Assembly: GCF_932526225.1 (NCBI RefSeq) | Contig: NC_064035.1 | Span: 17,659,969 to 17,723,968 of the forward strand | DNA: 64,000 bases | Origin: Nematostella vectensis | Taxonomy: Eukaryota; Cnidaria; Anthozoa; Actiniaria; Edwardsiidae | Direction: 5' to 3' | In this document: one piece after another, positions 46,501 to 58,200 of the stretch | Numbering within the stretch: the first letter of the stretch is position 1 | Layout of the letters: each line of letters opens with the position of its first letter | The notes under the pieces: generated by a model | Database searches by the model: none | Told to the model about the DNA's origin: nothing | Seen by the model: the letters and a program-made list of their open reading frames with translations, nothing else | Position numbers and translations under genes: made by a program

Positions 46501-48842
46501 CTGTGCTATCTATAACTAAAATTAAAAACTGAAAAAAAAATAGAAGAATAAGGCTTGGCAAAGCAAACAGTTTGTAACTGGCTCATAAAAGAACTTAAAC
46601 TTACCTCTGTATTAGTGTAATATGTATTCCATGCTGAACGAAGAGACTCTTGTCCTCCAATATCCCACATAATAAAATGAATATTCTTCCATACAATCTG
46701 ACGAATGCAACAATACAAAGTATTTTTAGTATTCTTGTCTCTTCTATTCTATAACTTTTGTCTTAATAGGATATTAAGATATCTTAAAAGGCAGAAGACC
46801 CAGGGTGTGTATAGCAAGGATTGTGATTCTTAACTTTTTTTCTTCGACGAAAGTAAAAAAAACTTGTTTTCTACACTCAGGATGAATCTTCCATGATTCG
46901 TTTAAATACATATACTTATTTCTGATCCTGCTCGAATATCTTTTAATTCTAAACTTTAGTTTATCATTATTCCTATTGATCTTATTGTAAATACTTATTA
47001 CTGTTCTGTATGGAGACAAATTAGCCACATGCCAAGGTCATGCATTATCCAATGCTGCAAATGTTTTTTTTTTATTTCAATAAGTATTCACAATCCATTA
47101 CTAAGCCATAGATCGCAAATGCTCAAGTCTAAAGATGATTTAAAGAACTCTAGAAATCTGTGAAAAAGCAGTTTCATAAGGTTTCATTCAAGTCAGGTCC
47201 AAACCAAGCTAGCGTTCAAAAGTAAAAAGTCACTTAAAACGGCTAGCTACAGTACTAAGCATGCTGTCCCAATCTTATCTTCGTCACCACTCTCAATAAT
47301 TGCAGTGTGTCTGAAATTAGTAGAATTGATTCTGCTTTTATTCATTAGCCATGACTGTTCTGTTGTCCCATATAATCTTTGTAGTAAATTTTACTTTCGG
47401 AATGGTCGTCTTCACTCATTTTTCTTCTGAACTGTTATTGTTTTAACACAACAGATAGTGGAGTAAATATTCTCTCAGAAATGTAAAGCTATGAGAGTTT
47501 TAGCATGTTTTCTTTTCGTAAGAATCACATTGTTTTGTTCAAAACTAACACAACGGCAGGAAAAATCTGTATTGCCCACAGGCTGTATAGGAAAGTACAG
47601 CCGACCAATCGGAGAATGTCCCATCATCACTATAAAATAATGCTTTATAGACATTGCACACTTATTGAACAAAGAAGAAACCTGAATAAGAAACAGTAGC
47701 AATTTGCAAATTAGACATCCTCCGTAGAGACCGCAAAAAATTAAAAAAACCCACCAAGGGCAACAAGCATGCTTAATGTATTTTTGTGAACCCTTACCCT
47801 AGACCACAGACGATCAAGTTTAAAACATATCAAGCAAGCATACAGTAGGATCCATGTTACCAGAGTAGAAATGATTAAAAAAATGTTTCTAGAAAACTTG
47901 AAGTGATTTTGAGTTGTTATGTCTGTGTATGTGTGTTGGGGGGAGAGATTATCTGTGTTCTACTAAAGTACTAATCAACGGGTCATATTAAACATCTCCC
48001 ACTGTAAGTATAAGAATAGTATACCTCTTCTACATTGCTTCCAATTGTTGGTGAAGTGTGGACTACTTCATTCATTAAACTGTAGAATTGGAATGAAAAT
48101 GTCTTTAATCGTCAAAAGAACTTTCCATGTTGGTAGCAGGGGGAGAGGTTAGTAGAACAACAAAGGCTGTGCAAGTGTTACATGTTTTGTTTGCTATATT
48201 GGAATTACTACTTACAATTGATAAAGGATGGTTGTCTTCCCTGCATTGTCTAAACCCACTATGATTACTTTGTGTTCTGCAAAGATTAAAAAATAAAGTA
48301 TGATTGAAAAGGTGAGTATTTTAATGCTCAGATCTTTAAATATTGCTAGTGTTTCATTTGATCAGGTCGAGCAAATCAATTATGATACACATAACCTTTT
48401 TCTGGCTTATATTTTTTAAACAATAAGTTGTATGTAGAGGTATATAAATTACAGTCTCATTAAAACCCACAGTAAGCAAAAGATTCAGCCATCAACCACA
48501 AAGATTTAAATCGAAATCACTTCTTCACAGAGCATTTTAAAGGTCTTAGGCTAAGTGAAATAAAAGGTTATTTGTCATTTTGTTGTGAGAAGATAAACAA
48601 GTGAGATATCTTTGAGTCATGCAAGTCTCACTCCGTTGGAAACCTTTAACTTATCATAAAAAGCTTACATCTCTATTCTGAAGGCACGCTTATTTATGAC
48701 GACAACAGACACAAACCAAACATGACTTTGTAAGAGACGAAGACTATCTTTGCCTGGACAAAAAATTTGTAAGGAAAAGACGAAGATGGACATTACCTTC
48801 ATTGCTGAACCAACTGAAAAACTTGGCAAAAAGTAGACCCAT
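43525..48842 (-). CDS. ARL5: ARL5, ARF-like small GTPase, complete (178 aa, nine exons)
   Basis: Exons 48842-48797, 48276-48216, 48079-48025, 46697-46605, 46528-46445, 45276-45226, 45136-45062, 43669-43644 and 43570-43525 join in phase with consensus sites and give 178 residues (human ARL5A/B have 179). It starts [16 protein letters not shown], with Gly2 for N-myristoylation and an amphipathic helix. The P-loop is GLDNAGKT, switch I has [12 protein letters not shown], switch II is DIGGQE, and the guanine motif is [12 protein letters not shown] follows near the end. ARL5 acts at the trans-Golgi and recruits the GARP tethering complex for endosome-to-Golgi transport. All nucleotide-binding motifs are intact. 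Exon 8 is only 26 nt. Introns hold several MITEs (44101, 44376, 45656); one element reaches to within a base or two of the donor of exon 7. Confidence 0.95.
44101..44241. mobile_element. Mariner-like MITE, 141 bp, copy 1
   Basis: Inverted ends gagtggttttcaaa and tttggaaaccactc. Flanked by TA on both sides, the target of Tc1/mariner elements. A second copy of identical length is at 49495-49635, in the opposite orientation. Lies in an ARL5 intron. Confidence 0.85.
44376..44995. mobile_element. MITE with GGTTGCACAAAGC ends and tatccagc repeats
   Basis: The left end ccggttgcacaaagcctgga is mirrored by tccatgctttgtgcaacg at about 44977-44994. Several inverted and direct copies of ttatccagcggata-like words flank both ends, and more lie up to 45060. 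It sits in an ARL5 intron, directly below exon 7. No coding capacity. Confidence 0.65.
45656..46281. mobile_element. MITE with GTTCCTGAA ends and aaccc repeats
   Basis: Left end gctgtttcctgaaaagctga and right end tcagccattcaggaaccggg are imperfect inverted repeats. Inner words such as taacccagggtta and gttagcgc recur in both orientations. The middle (45880-46135) is unrelated unique sequence. Lies in an ARL5 intron. Confidence 0.65.
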
Positions 48843-49494
48843 CTCGTCCCCATCTACACCACGATTACGGACTTGTATAACTTGGAAAAATGATAAGATA
48901 TAAATATGATGGTTCAGCTTTCTTATTTGTGCTCCATTTTGAAGTCTATCCACTATGTTTTGCTCATCGACGCTCTGTTCTTCGATCTTTTCGTTCTTCC
49001 ACAACAGATTTCACGAATCTTAGACGCCGCAATGCGCATGCTCAATACGGTAGCCTCTCTTTCGTGTGTTTTATGACATGAAGGATCCCGCGGGATCCGA
49101 CGCGAGTTTCCCGCAGTCCGTGTTCCCGCACATCATAAAAGAATTCATTTTCTTGTTGATCTCAAGCCTCTAATAAAAACCAGATGTGTCTTAAAGACAT
49201 AATGCAGGAAAAAGTTAAAATAAATGGGTCAATTACATAATACCTGTGCTTATTTAAAGGGAACAACAAGTGATGAACCCCCCCCCCCCCCCCCCCCCCA
49301 TCCTGCCAATAACTCTAACCTCTGGATTCAATGAATATCAGGAGCGTAGCCAGGATTTGCTGAGGGGTGCACAGTCATAGGTTCATATGAAAAAAGAAAA
49401 GTATTTGACAATCCTTGATGAGAAAATGAACCCCTGGCAGCGGGGGGGGGGGGAAGAAAACATGTACCTTGTAGACTCCTTGGAACCTGCCATA

Positions 49495-49635
49495 GAGTGG
49501 TTTTCAAAATACAGTGCAACAAAATGTAATTGTTAAAGTGTAATGGTCAAGCCAGAACAAAAGAGAACAAAGAGATTACAGTGTATTAGTACTAAATAAA
49601 CTAAATAGTATTTCACAGGTTTTTGAAAACCACTC
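49495..49635. mobile_element. Mariner-like MITE, 141 bp, copy 2
   Basis: Inverted ends gagtggttttcaaaa and ttttgaaaaccactc, flanked by TA on both sides. Same length as copy 1 at 44101 but inverted, 5.4 kb away. Confidence 0.87.
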
Positions 49636-49693
49636 TATAACAGGGTTTTTTTGTTTGCAAATAAACACTCAATGGAAATCAATATAAAAATCT

Positions 49694-49699
49694 TTTATT
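49694..49699 (-). terminator. Candidate poly(A) signal of ERp44 (AATAAA)
   Basis: AATAAA on the minus strand, about 740 bases after the ERp44 stop codon. Chosen only by position and sequence. Confidence 0.4.
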
Positions 49700-50436
49700 C
49701 AAAACCAATGGATGAAACTGGAAAAATATGCACTTGGGAATCAGACAGTTCTAGATCATTTTATTGTAATACAGGAAAATGTATGTTGACCAAATATATA
49801 CCAAGTTAAGAAATAGCTTTCCCTCTATCAGCTTTTTTATTACCCTTGTGACTCATCTGATAGTCGGTGAATTATGACATGACAAACAATGTGTGTGCAC
49901 ACACCACACATTCTTCTCTTATTTACCCCCCCCCCCCCCCACCCCTGTCCCTCCCCAAAAACCTAACATACTGACAAAATAAAGAGTCCAGAGTAAAAAA
50001 TCAAAGGGTAAGATGCAAAAGTCATAGCAAGCAGTTTTCCAAATTAACAAATTACCCGAACACATCCTAGGGAAGTTATTCTATTATCCCGTACACTTTC
50101 TTTCATGTCTTATAATGTGTGTTATTTTAGTAACTCCATGGCATAAGCAACACCACTTTGAGGTCTTGTTTTGCAGCAGTCTCTAGATGGTGGTTACTTT
50201 GCATCTTAGAACCTGTCCATTAGCAGTGATGGCACTATTAGTATGTAATATTGCTATAAATATAAAACTGGCTAGGGTGTCTTCAGTGCTTGCTGTCTTT
50301 TGAATACTGTATTCATCAGAGTGGTAAGCCTAGTGCAAGCAAAACTTAAACTACCCTAAAATAAATAAATGCAACCAGCAAAGCATTTCTTGACTCCCTT
50401 TCACTAAGAAATTCCAAACCAATTCACAACAGATGC

Positions 50437-53400
50437 TTATAGCTCATCTCGTAGAAGGGTATAACGGTTGTAACTTGGAGAGAGCTTTTTAAAGATTGTT
50501 TCTGGGGGTGATGTTTTGGTCTTTCTTTTGTCTCCTGAGCTGCCTTGAGGCTGTGTGCCTGCGTCAGGTTTCGGTTCAGTGGAGTCGCCAGTGTCACCAT
50601 GAGGCACACGAGGCTCGCCAGGGGCTGCATGGGTGTCAGGCTGTAAATACAGGTGAATTAACAAATTTAGTGAAAGAGATTAAAAACCAAATGGATACCA
50701 TACAAAAAGAAAATATTGTGAAAATTGATAATTTCACACACCATCATAATCTTGCACAAATTTTTATTTTTATTTTTGTTGAAATCACTAACAAATGGCA
50801 TCATTTGGCAATGTGGGACAATAGGCCATCATAGGACATCTGTAGCCAACGGGTGTAGCCACACATGGACCCATGCTCCCCATTTCCACCATACATTTTA
50901 TAGGAGATGGACCATCTGCCAGAAGTTTTATCAGCTGGTAGACCCTTCAATAGATCTTGAATATGCCCCTGACTGTGTATCATATACTTTTCAGAGAAGA
51001 TGCTTAGAAGGCCACTTACTGTTGGGTCAGGACCATGATGAAATTCTCGGTGAAGCTTTCCAGAGTGAAGATCATCGGTAAATTGCTTCAGTCGTCCAGG
51101 TATTCTATAGAAAAGGATTTTATCTAAGTTTACATAGATTGATTTCAACACAATGTTTTTTGTTGTTGTTGTTGTTATTATTATCCCAGAGATGTTGCCT
51201 AATGCCAAACATGGGTTTATTATACATCCTACTTAACGACAAGTTTGGCTAACTGACCAGGCTGACAGACTAGTCCATAAAAGGGGCCATCAATAGGTAG
51301 AGTAAATACTTGAAGTTATGATGGATAATCTTGTAAAACTCTACTAATCTCACCTTATGTCTTCAAACTTTGGAAAGAGATACATGTGTCTGAAGCTGTC
51401 AATGGCAATGAGGGGTAGGTCCTGAAAAAAAAGGGAACAAAAATAGAGATTTAGATAGGGTTCCCCATGCTCTTATCAAATTAGGGTGTCTAGAAACATA
51501 AATCATTTTACTATCATGAGGTAAGTGACGTAACAAGGCTAGAATGAACATATGAAAAAATAAATGAAATAAATAAAAATAGATTAGATACGTATCTATA
51601 CTAACCTGTTGGGACTTGCCAAGGTGATGGAGGGGATGGGAGAATTTGTGTCCATCAGCAATAAGGAAGTTCATTTGACCTGAAAATTTAGAACCCAAAA
51701 AGTTAAGAAGCTATACAATACAAACTGTAACATCAATTAGATTTGGTTGGATAACTATCAAATAACATAAGATTGTAAAATATAAAAAAATAACTACATG
51801 AATTAACACATCCTTTTTGGTGTCCTTTATATATTCATGTGGACTTAATTTGGAATTTATATGATAATAAGGAAAAATAAGAATAAACTGTGAAATCAAA
51901 CCTTTTTCGCCAACAAGCTGCTTGGCGACTTCCTCTTTGAATTCCTCAATACTATGGTGGTCATTAGGGTCGTAGAACAAGAGCAAGAAGGGTTTTCCCT
52001 CCTCTGTCAGCTCTTCTGCATTCTCAAAAGTGATCTCCCGCACCAGTGGGATACATTTGTCATTAGTCCACTGCTTCAAATGCTCAAAGTCTGTCAGGCT
52101 TCCTGTGTAAACAATATCACCCTCTGGTCCCTTCTGCAGAAAAATTACAAACAGCAACAGTCAGACTGAATCCATAGACACAAATACTTCAAGAGTCTTT
52201 CATATCTGGCCTCTAACTGGCTTTTACTTGGGGTTATTCAGAAATGATCGTTTTCAAATTATTGGAAATTCTGTGGTGTTAGAACACACCAGGTGGCCAA
52301 TGTGTCAGACATCGTCCAAAAAATGAACAAGCAACAAAAGCCCTCTCTTTTAGCTAACTCCACTTGTCCGCAGCGCAGCATCATGATTGGCTGAATTTGA
52401 CATACGCCATCACTCAACTGTCTGAATGTGCATTATAGATTACATCATATAATACAGACTCAGGTCTGGTCAATGATTGATTGATCAATTGATTCATGGA
52501 CAGATTGACTCATTCATTATAAGCTAGATTTTCACAGGTCACCCCCGTCTGTTTTCAAAGTCAAAGCCAGAGGTAAAGTGGTCTTCAAGGCTAAATTTTG
52601 AGGGTATTTACTGTACCCTCGCTGGGCTGAATTTTAAGGGCCTCGCTGGACTGAATTTTGAGGGCATGTACTGTACCTTCGATGGGCTGAATTTTGAGGG
52701 CATGTACTGTACCCGCGCTGGGCTGAATTTTGAGGGCATTTACTGTACCCGCGCTGGGCTGAATTTTGAGGGCATGTACTGTACCCGCGCTGGGCCGAAT
52801 TTTGAGGGCATGTACTGTACCCGCGCTGGGCTGAATTTTGAGGGCATGTACTGTACCCGCGCTGGGCTGAATTTTGAGGGCATGTACTGTACCCGCGCTG
52901 GGCTGGATTTTGAGGGCATTTACTGTGCCCGCGCTGGGCTGAATTTTGAGGGCATGTACTGTACCCGCGCTGGGCTGAATTTTGATGGCATGTACTGTAC
53001 CCCCGCCGGGCTGAATTTTGAGGGCATTTACTGTACCCACGCTGGGCTGAATTTTGAGGGCATGTACTGTACCCACGCTGGGCTGAATTTTGAGGGCATT
53101 TACTGTACCTTCGCTGGGCTGAATTTTGAGGGCATGTACTGTACCCGCGCTGGGCTGAATTTTGAGGGCATTTACTGTACCCGCGCTGGGCTGAATTTTG
53201 AGGGCATGTACTGTACCCGCGCTGGGCTGAATTTTGAGGGCATGTACTGTACCCGCGCTGGGCTTAATTTTGAGGGCATGTACTGTACCCGCGCTGGGCT
53301 GAATTTTGAGGGCATGTACTGTACCCGCGCTGGGCTGAATTTTGAGGGCATGTACTGTACCCGCGCTGGGCTGAATTTTAAGGGCATGTACTGTACCCGC

Positions 53401-55037
53401 GCTGGGCTGAATTTTGAGGGCATGTACTGTACCCGCGCTGGGCTGAATTTTGAGGGCATTTACTGTACCCGCGCTGGGCTGAATTTTGAGGGCATGTACT
53501 GTACCCGCGCTGGGCTGAATTTTGAGGGCATGTACTGTACCCGCGCTGGGCTGAATTTTGAGGGCATGTACTGTACCCGCGCTGGGCTGAATTTTGAGGG
53601 CATTTACTGTACCCGCGCTGAGTGAACCTTAACCTTCATTCATTCAAAATCAAAATATTCCTTAATACAGTAACCTAAATTAAGAGCCCGTAGCTAGAGA
53701 ATAGCTTGCTTGACAGCAAGATGTGGGTTAGATTACACATACAAATAAGGATATATGCTTTCCTTTTCAATTTAAGTCATATCTTGAGATGGATACAAGT
53801 TTGAAACAATGAGACAAAGAAATGTCAAAAAACAAAGCAATATCTATAAAAGACAACTCACATTTTCTGGTCTATATACAAGGTTATCTCCAACTTTCCT
53901 CTCCTTAGCAGATGAATCCCTGTGAATTGGCAACAAAAATGCATACAGTTATAGGAAGAAAAATAATTAAACAGATTCTTCCAAGAAAGCAATTCACCAT
54001 ATAATGCATACCCTACTCCAACATGGAATTCACAATCCTCTCTAAATTCCTCTGCAAGCTGCAAAATAAAAAAATAAAAAATTGAAGAAAATACAGCCAC
54101 CGTACAACTCATGTCTGACCACAACACAAAGTTTACAGTAGGACTAATATTGATTTTTATTGTTGAGGTATGTAGAAACACCAGAGAACCCCCCCCCCCC
54201 CAAAAAAAAAAAAACTTGGAATAAAGGCATCAGAACAACATGACTGTAAAACATGACTTGACGTTTCCAATTAGCTTATTTCACATCAAATTAAGGCGGA
54301 AAATTCCCATAAGTACAGTACTTAGTGAGTAATAAACAAAATATCAAATGCAGCTTGTTTTAAATTGATGCGACTTTTTCTAGTGTCGTTAAATTTGAGC
54401 TTTGTCCCTGAGCTCATACATAGCGCAAGGATGATCAAGGAAAAAGCCAAAATCTGGGTATGTGCATTTCAGCCACAAGTTATTTTTGTTTTGTAAAGGG
54501 AAAATCAGCCTGGAATACAAGGAACTGATGGCCATTGTAAGAAACTGTATTTTCTTTGTCCAATTCTTCGAAGTGCGCAAGTTCAGGGTTATTTCTGTCA
54601 TGTCCACCAGAACAGGAAGTCAAACCAGAACCCATTCTTGAGAGGCACTACAGAACGGCATTCTACAAATTGTGCCAGTTAATTCTCTTACCTTCTCAAA
54701 TTTTTTATAATTGTCCCCTTCTTTACTCTCCAAATATGCAATGATGTTTCTTTTCTTTGACTATAAAGCAAACAATGCATTATTCATAAATAGGGTTTTA
54801 TTTATAATAGACAAAACAGACCTCACTGATATGAACAGTATATTAAATTTTGTAATCGCATGTTTTTTTTTTTTTTTGGGGGGGGGGGTAGGTAAGATTT
54901 GCAAACTGCAGCAAACTTACATTTAGCCCCATATCGCTAAGTGAGTGAAATTCCTTGATACTGCTTCTCATCTGGTTCCTCAAGTAGTTTGAAAAGGCAT
55001 CAACAGACCTCTGTCCCCTGTATTCACGCCTGGCAGG
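50437..55037 (-). CDS. ERP44: ERp44, ER thioredoxin-family chaperone, 3' nine exons (gene continues past 64000)
   Basis: Exons 55037-54921, 54760-54692, 54058-54012, 53919-53862, 52133-51902, 51679-51606, 51421-51354, 51104-51020 and 50640-50437 join in phase and give the last 317 residues. Recognised segments are REYRGQRSVDAFSNYLR at the end of the first thioredoxin domain, KCIPLVREITFENAEELTEE, IAIDSFRHMYLF, DDLHSGKLHREFHHGPDP and the C-terminal RDEL. ERp44 retains unassembled IgM, adiponectin, Ero1 and other clients in the ER-Golgi shuttle. It binds them through one catalytic cysteine, opens its C-terminal tail at low pH, and returns by KDEL-receptor binding. The cysteine motif and signal peptide are in exons beyond the window. 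The tail before RDEL is longer and more Pro/Thr/Lys-rich than in human ERp44. The intron after exon 52133 holds a 36-bp minisatellite, and the intron upstream of 55037 holds over 8.7 kb of satellite. Confidence 0.96.
52593..53625. repeat. 36-bp minisatellite, about 28 copies, in an ERp44 intron
   Basis: The unit is gctgggctgaattttgaggg then catgtactgtacccgc. Because the period is a multiple of three and lacks stops in several frames, a 319-codon frame is open on the plus strand (GMYCTRAGLNFE repeated). 161- and 95-codon frames are open on the minus strand (GTVHALKIQPSA; MPSKFSPARVQY). It lies between ERp44 exons, so these are not taken as genes. Copies differ mainly at catg/catt and cccgc/cccac/ccttc. 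Confidence 0.96.
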
Positions 55038-55221
55038 CTAAAATGATAATAATAAGCAAACTATTAAATTGGATCTTCTATTCTCTTTGATAATTATTCA
55101 TGCGAATCTCCATGGATATAATTAGCTCCCATGTACTTCATCATCTTTCCATTCTGGGAGTTAACCAATGAAATTAAATGGATGTGCACTTTCCATTATC
55201 AAGACACAAGCACAAAAGATT

Positions 55222-58200
55222 AGAGTTCCCTTACTTTAGCACATGTAGTCATGCGTTATATAGATTCAGCCAGAGTTCCCTTACTTTAGCACATGTAGTC
55301 ATGCGTTATATAGATTCAGCCAGAGTTCCCTTACTTTAGCACATGTAGTAATGCGTTATATAGATTCAGCCAGAGTCCCCTTACTTTAGCACATGTAGTA
55401 ATGCGTTATATAGATTCAGCCAGAGTTCCCTTACTTTAGCACATGTAGTCATGCGTTATATAGATTCAGCCAGAGTTCCCTTACTTTAGCACATGTAGTC
55501 ATGCGTTATATAGATTCAGCCAGAGTTCCCTTACTTTAGCACATGTAGTAATGCGTTATATAGATTCAGCCAGAGTCCCCTTACTTTAGCACATGTAGTC
55601 ATGCGTTATATAGATTCAGCCAGAGTTCCCTTACTTTAGCACATGTAGTCATGCGTTATATAGATTCAGCCAGAGTTCCCTTACTTTAGCACATGTAGTC
55701 ATGCGTTATATAGATTCAGCCAGAGTTCCCTTACTTTAGCACATGTAGTAATGCGTTATATAGATTCAGCCAGAGTTCCCTTACTTTAGCACATGTAGTC
55801 ATACGTTATATAGATTCAGCCAGAGTTCCCTTACTTTAGCACATGTAGTCATGCGTTATATAGATTCAGCCAGAGTTCCCTTACTTTAGCACATGTAGTC
55901 ATGCGTTATATAGATTCAGCCAGAGTTCCCTTACTTTAGCACATGTAGTCATGCGTTATATAGATTCAGCCAGAGTTCCCTTACTTTAGCACATGTAGTC
56001 ATGCGTTATATAGATTCAGCCAGAGTTTCCTTACTTTAGCACATGTAGTCATGCGTTATATAGATTCAGCCAGAGTTCCCTTACTTTAGCACATGTAGTC
56101 ATGCGTTATATAGATTCAGCCAGAGTTCCCTTACTTTAGCACATGTAGTCATGCGTTATATAGATTCAGCCAGAGTTCCCTTACTTTAGCACATGTAGTC
56201 ATGCGTTATATAGATTCAGCCAGAGTTCCCTTACTTTAGCACATGTAGTAATGCGTTATATAGATTCAGCCAGAGTTCCCTTACTTTAGCACACGTAGTC
56301 ATGCGTTATATAGATTCAGCCAGAGTTCCCTTACTTTAGCACATGTAGTAATGCGTTATATAGATTCAGCCAGAGTTCCCTAACTTTAGCACACTTAGTC
56401 ATGCGTTATATAGATTCAGCCAGAGTTCCCTTACTTTAGCACATGTAGTCATGCGTTATATAGATTCAGCCAGAGTTCCCTTACTTTAGCACATGTAGTC
56501 ATGCGTTATATAGATTCAGCCAGAGTTCCCTTACTTTAGCACATGTAGTCATGCGTTATATAGATTCAGCCAGAGTTCCCTTACTTTAGCACATGTAGTC
56601 ATGCGTTATATAGATTCAGCCAGAGTTCCCTTACTTTAGCACATGTAGTCATGCGTTATATAGATTCAGCCAGAGTTCCCTTACTTTAGCACATGTAGTA
56701 ATGAGTTATATAGATTCAGCCAGAGTTCCCTTACTTTAGCACATGTAGTCATGCGTTATATAGATTCAGCCAGAGTTCCCTTACTTTAGCACACGTAGTC
56801 ATGCGTTATATAGATTCAGCCAGAGTTCCCTTACTTTAGCACATGTAGTCATGCGTTATATAGATTCAGCCAGAGTTCCCTTACTTTAGCACATGTAGTA
56901 ATGCGTTATATAGATTCAGCCAGAGTTCCCTTACTTTAGCACATGTAGTAATGAGTTATATAGATTCAGCCAGAGTTCCCTTACTTTAGCACATGTAGTA
57001 ATGAGTTATATAGATTCAGCCAGAGTTCCCTTACTTTAGCACATGTAGTCATGCGTTATATAGATTCAGCCAGAGTCCCCTTACTTTAGCACATGTAGTC
57101 ATGCGTTATATAGATTCAGCCAGAGTTCCCTTACTTTAGCACATGTAGTCATGCGTTATATAGATTCAGCCAGAGTCCCCTTACTTTAGCACATGTAGTC
57201 ATGCGTTATATAGATTCAGCCAGAGTCCCCTTACTTTAGCACATGTAGTCATGCGTTATATAGATTCAGCCAGAGTCCCCTTACTTTAGCACATGTAGTC
57301 ATGCGTTATATAGATTCAGCCAGAGTTCCCTTACTTTAGCACATGTAGTCATGCGTTATATAGATTCAGCCAGAGTTCCCTTACTTTAGCACATGTAGTA
57401 ATGAGTTATATAGATTCAGCCAGAGTTCCCTTACTTTAGCACATGTAGTAATGAGTTATATAGATTCAGCCAGAGTTCCCTTACTTTAGCACATGTAGTC
57501 ATGCGTTATATAGATTCAGCCAGAGTCCCCTTACTTTAGCACATGTAGTAATGAGTTATATAGATTCAGCCAGAGTTCCCTTACTTTAGCACATGTAGTA
57601 ATGAGTTATATAGATTCAGCCAGAGTTCCCTTACTTTAGCACATGTAGTAATGCGTTATATAGATTCAGCCAGAGTTCCCTTACTTTAGCACATGTAGTA
57701 ATGAGTTATATAGATTCAGCCAGAGTTCCCTTACTTTAGCACATGTAGTCATGCGTTATATAGATTCAGCCAGAGTTCCCTTACTTTAGCACATGTAGTC
57801 ATGCGTTATATAGATTCAGCCAGAGTTCCCTTACTTTAGCACATGTAGTCATGCGTTATATAGATTCAGCCAGAGTTCCCTTACTTTAGCACATGTAGTC
57901 ATGCGTTATATAGATTCAGCCAGAGTTCCCTTACTTTAGCACATGTAGTCATGCGTTATATAGATTCAGCCAGAGTCCCCTTACTTTAGCACATGTAGTC
58001 ATGCGTTATATAGATTCAGCCAGAGTTCCCTTACTTTAGCACATGTAGTCATGCGTTATATAGATTCAGCCAGAGTTCCCTTACTTTAGCACATGTAGTC
58101 ATGCGTTATATAGATTCAGCCAGAGTTCCCTTACTTTAGCACATGTAGTAATGCGTTATATAGATTCAGCCAGAGTTCCCTTACTTTAGCACACGTAGTC

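Larger units (their letters stand above)
48843..50436. other. Intergenic: ARL5 promoter side and ERp44 3' UTR
   Basis: Near 48843-49110 is the ARL5 upstream region, GC-richer, with a perfect palindrome ggatcccgcgggatcc (49083-49098). A 22-base C run at 49278 and a CGTAGCCAGGA hAT-like end fragment at about 49341 follow. From about 49690 to 50436 is the likely ERp44 3' UTR. No further gene. Confidence 0.5.

Noticed and set aside
52666..53625. 319-codon plus-strand frame (GMYCTRAGLNFE repeats) as a gene
   Set aside because: It is produced by the 36-bp minisatellite and lies within an ERp44 intron on the opposite strand; no start context, splice or domain evidence.
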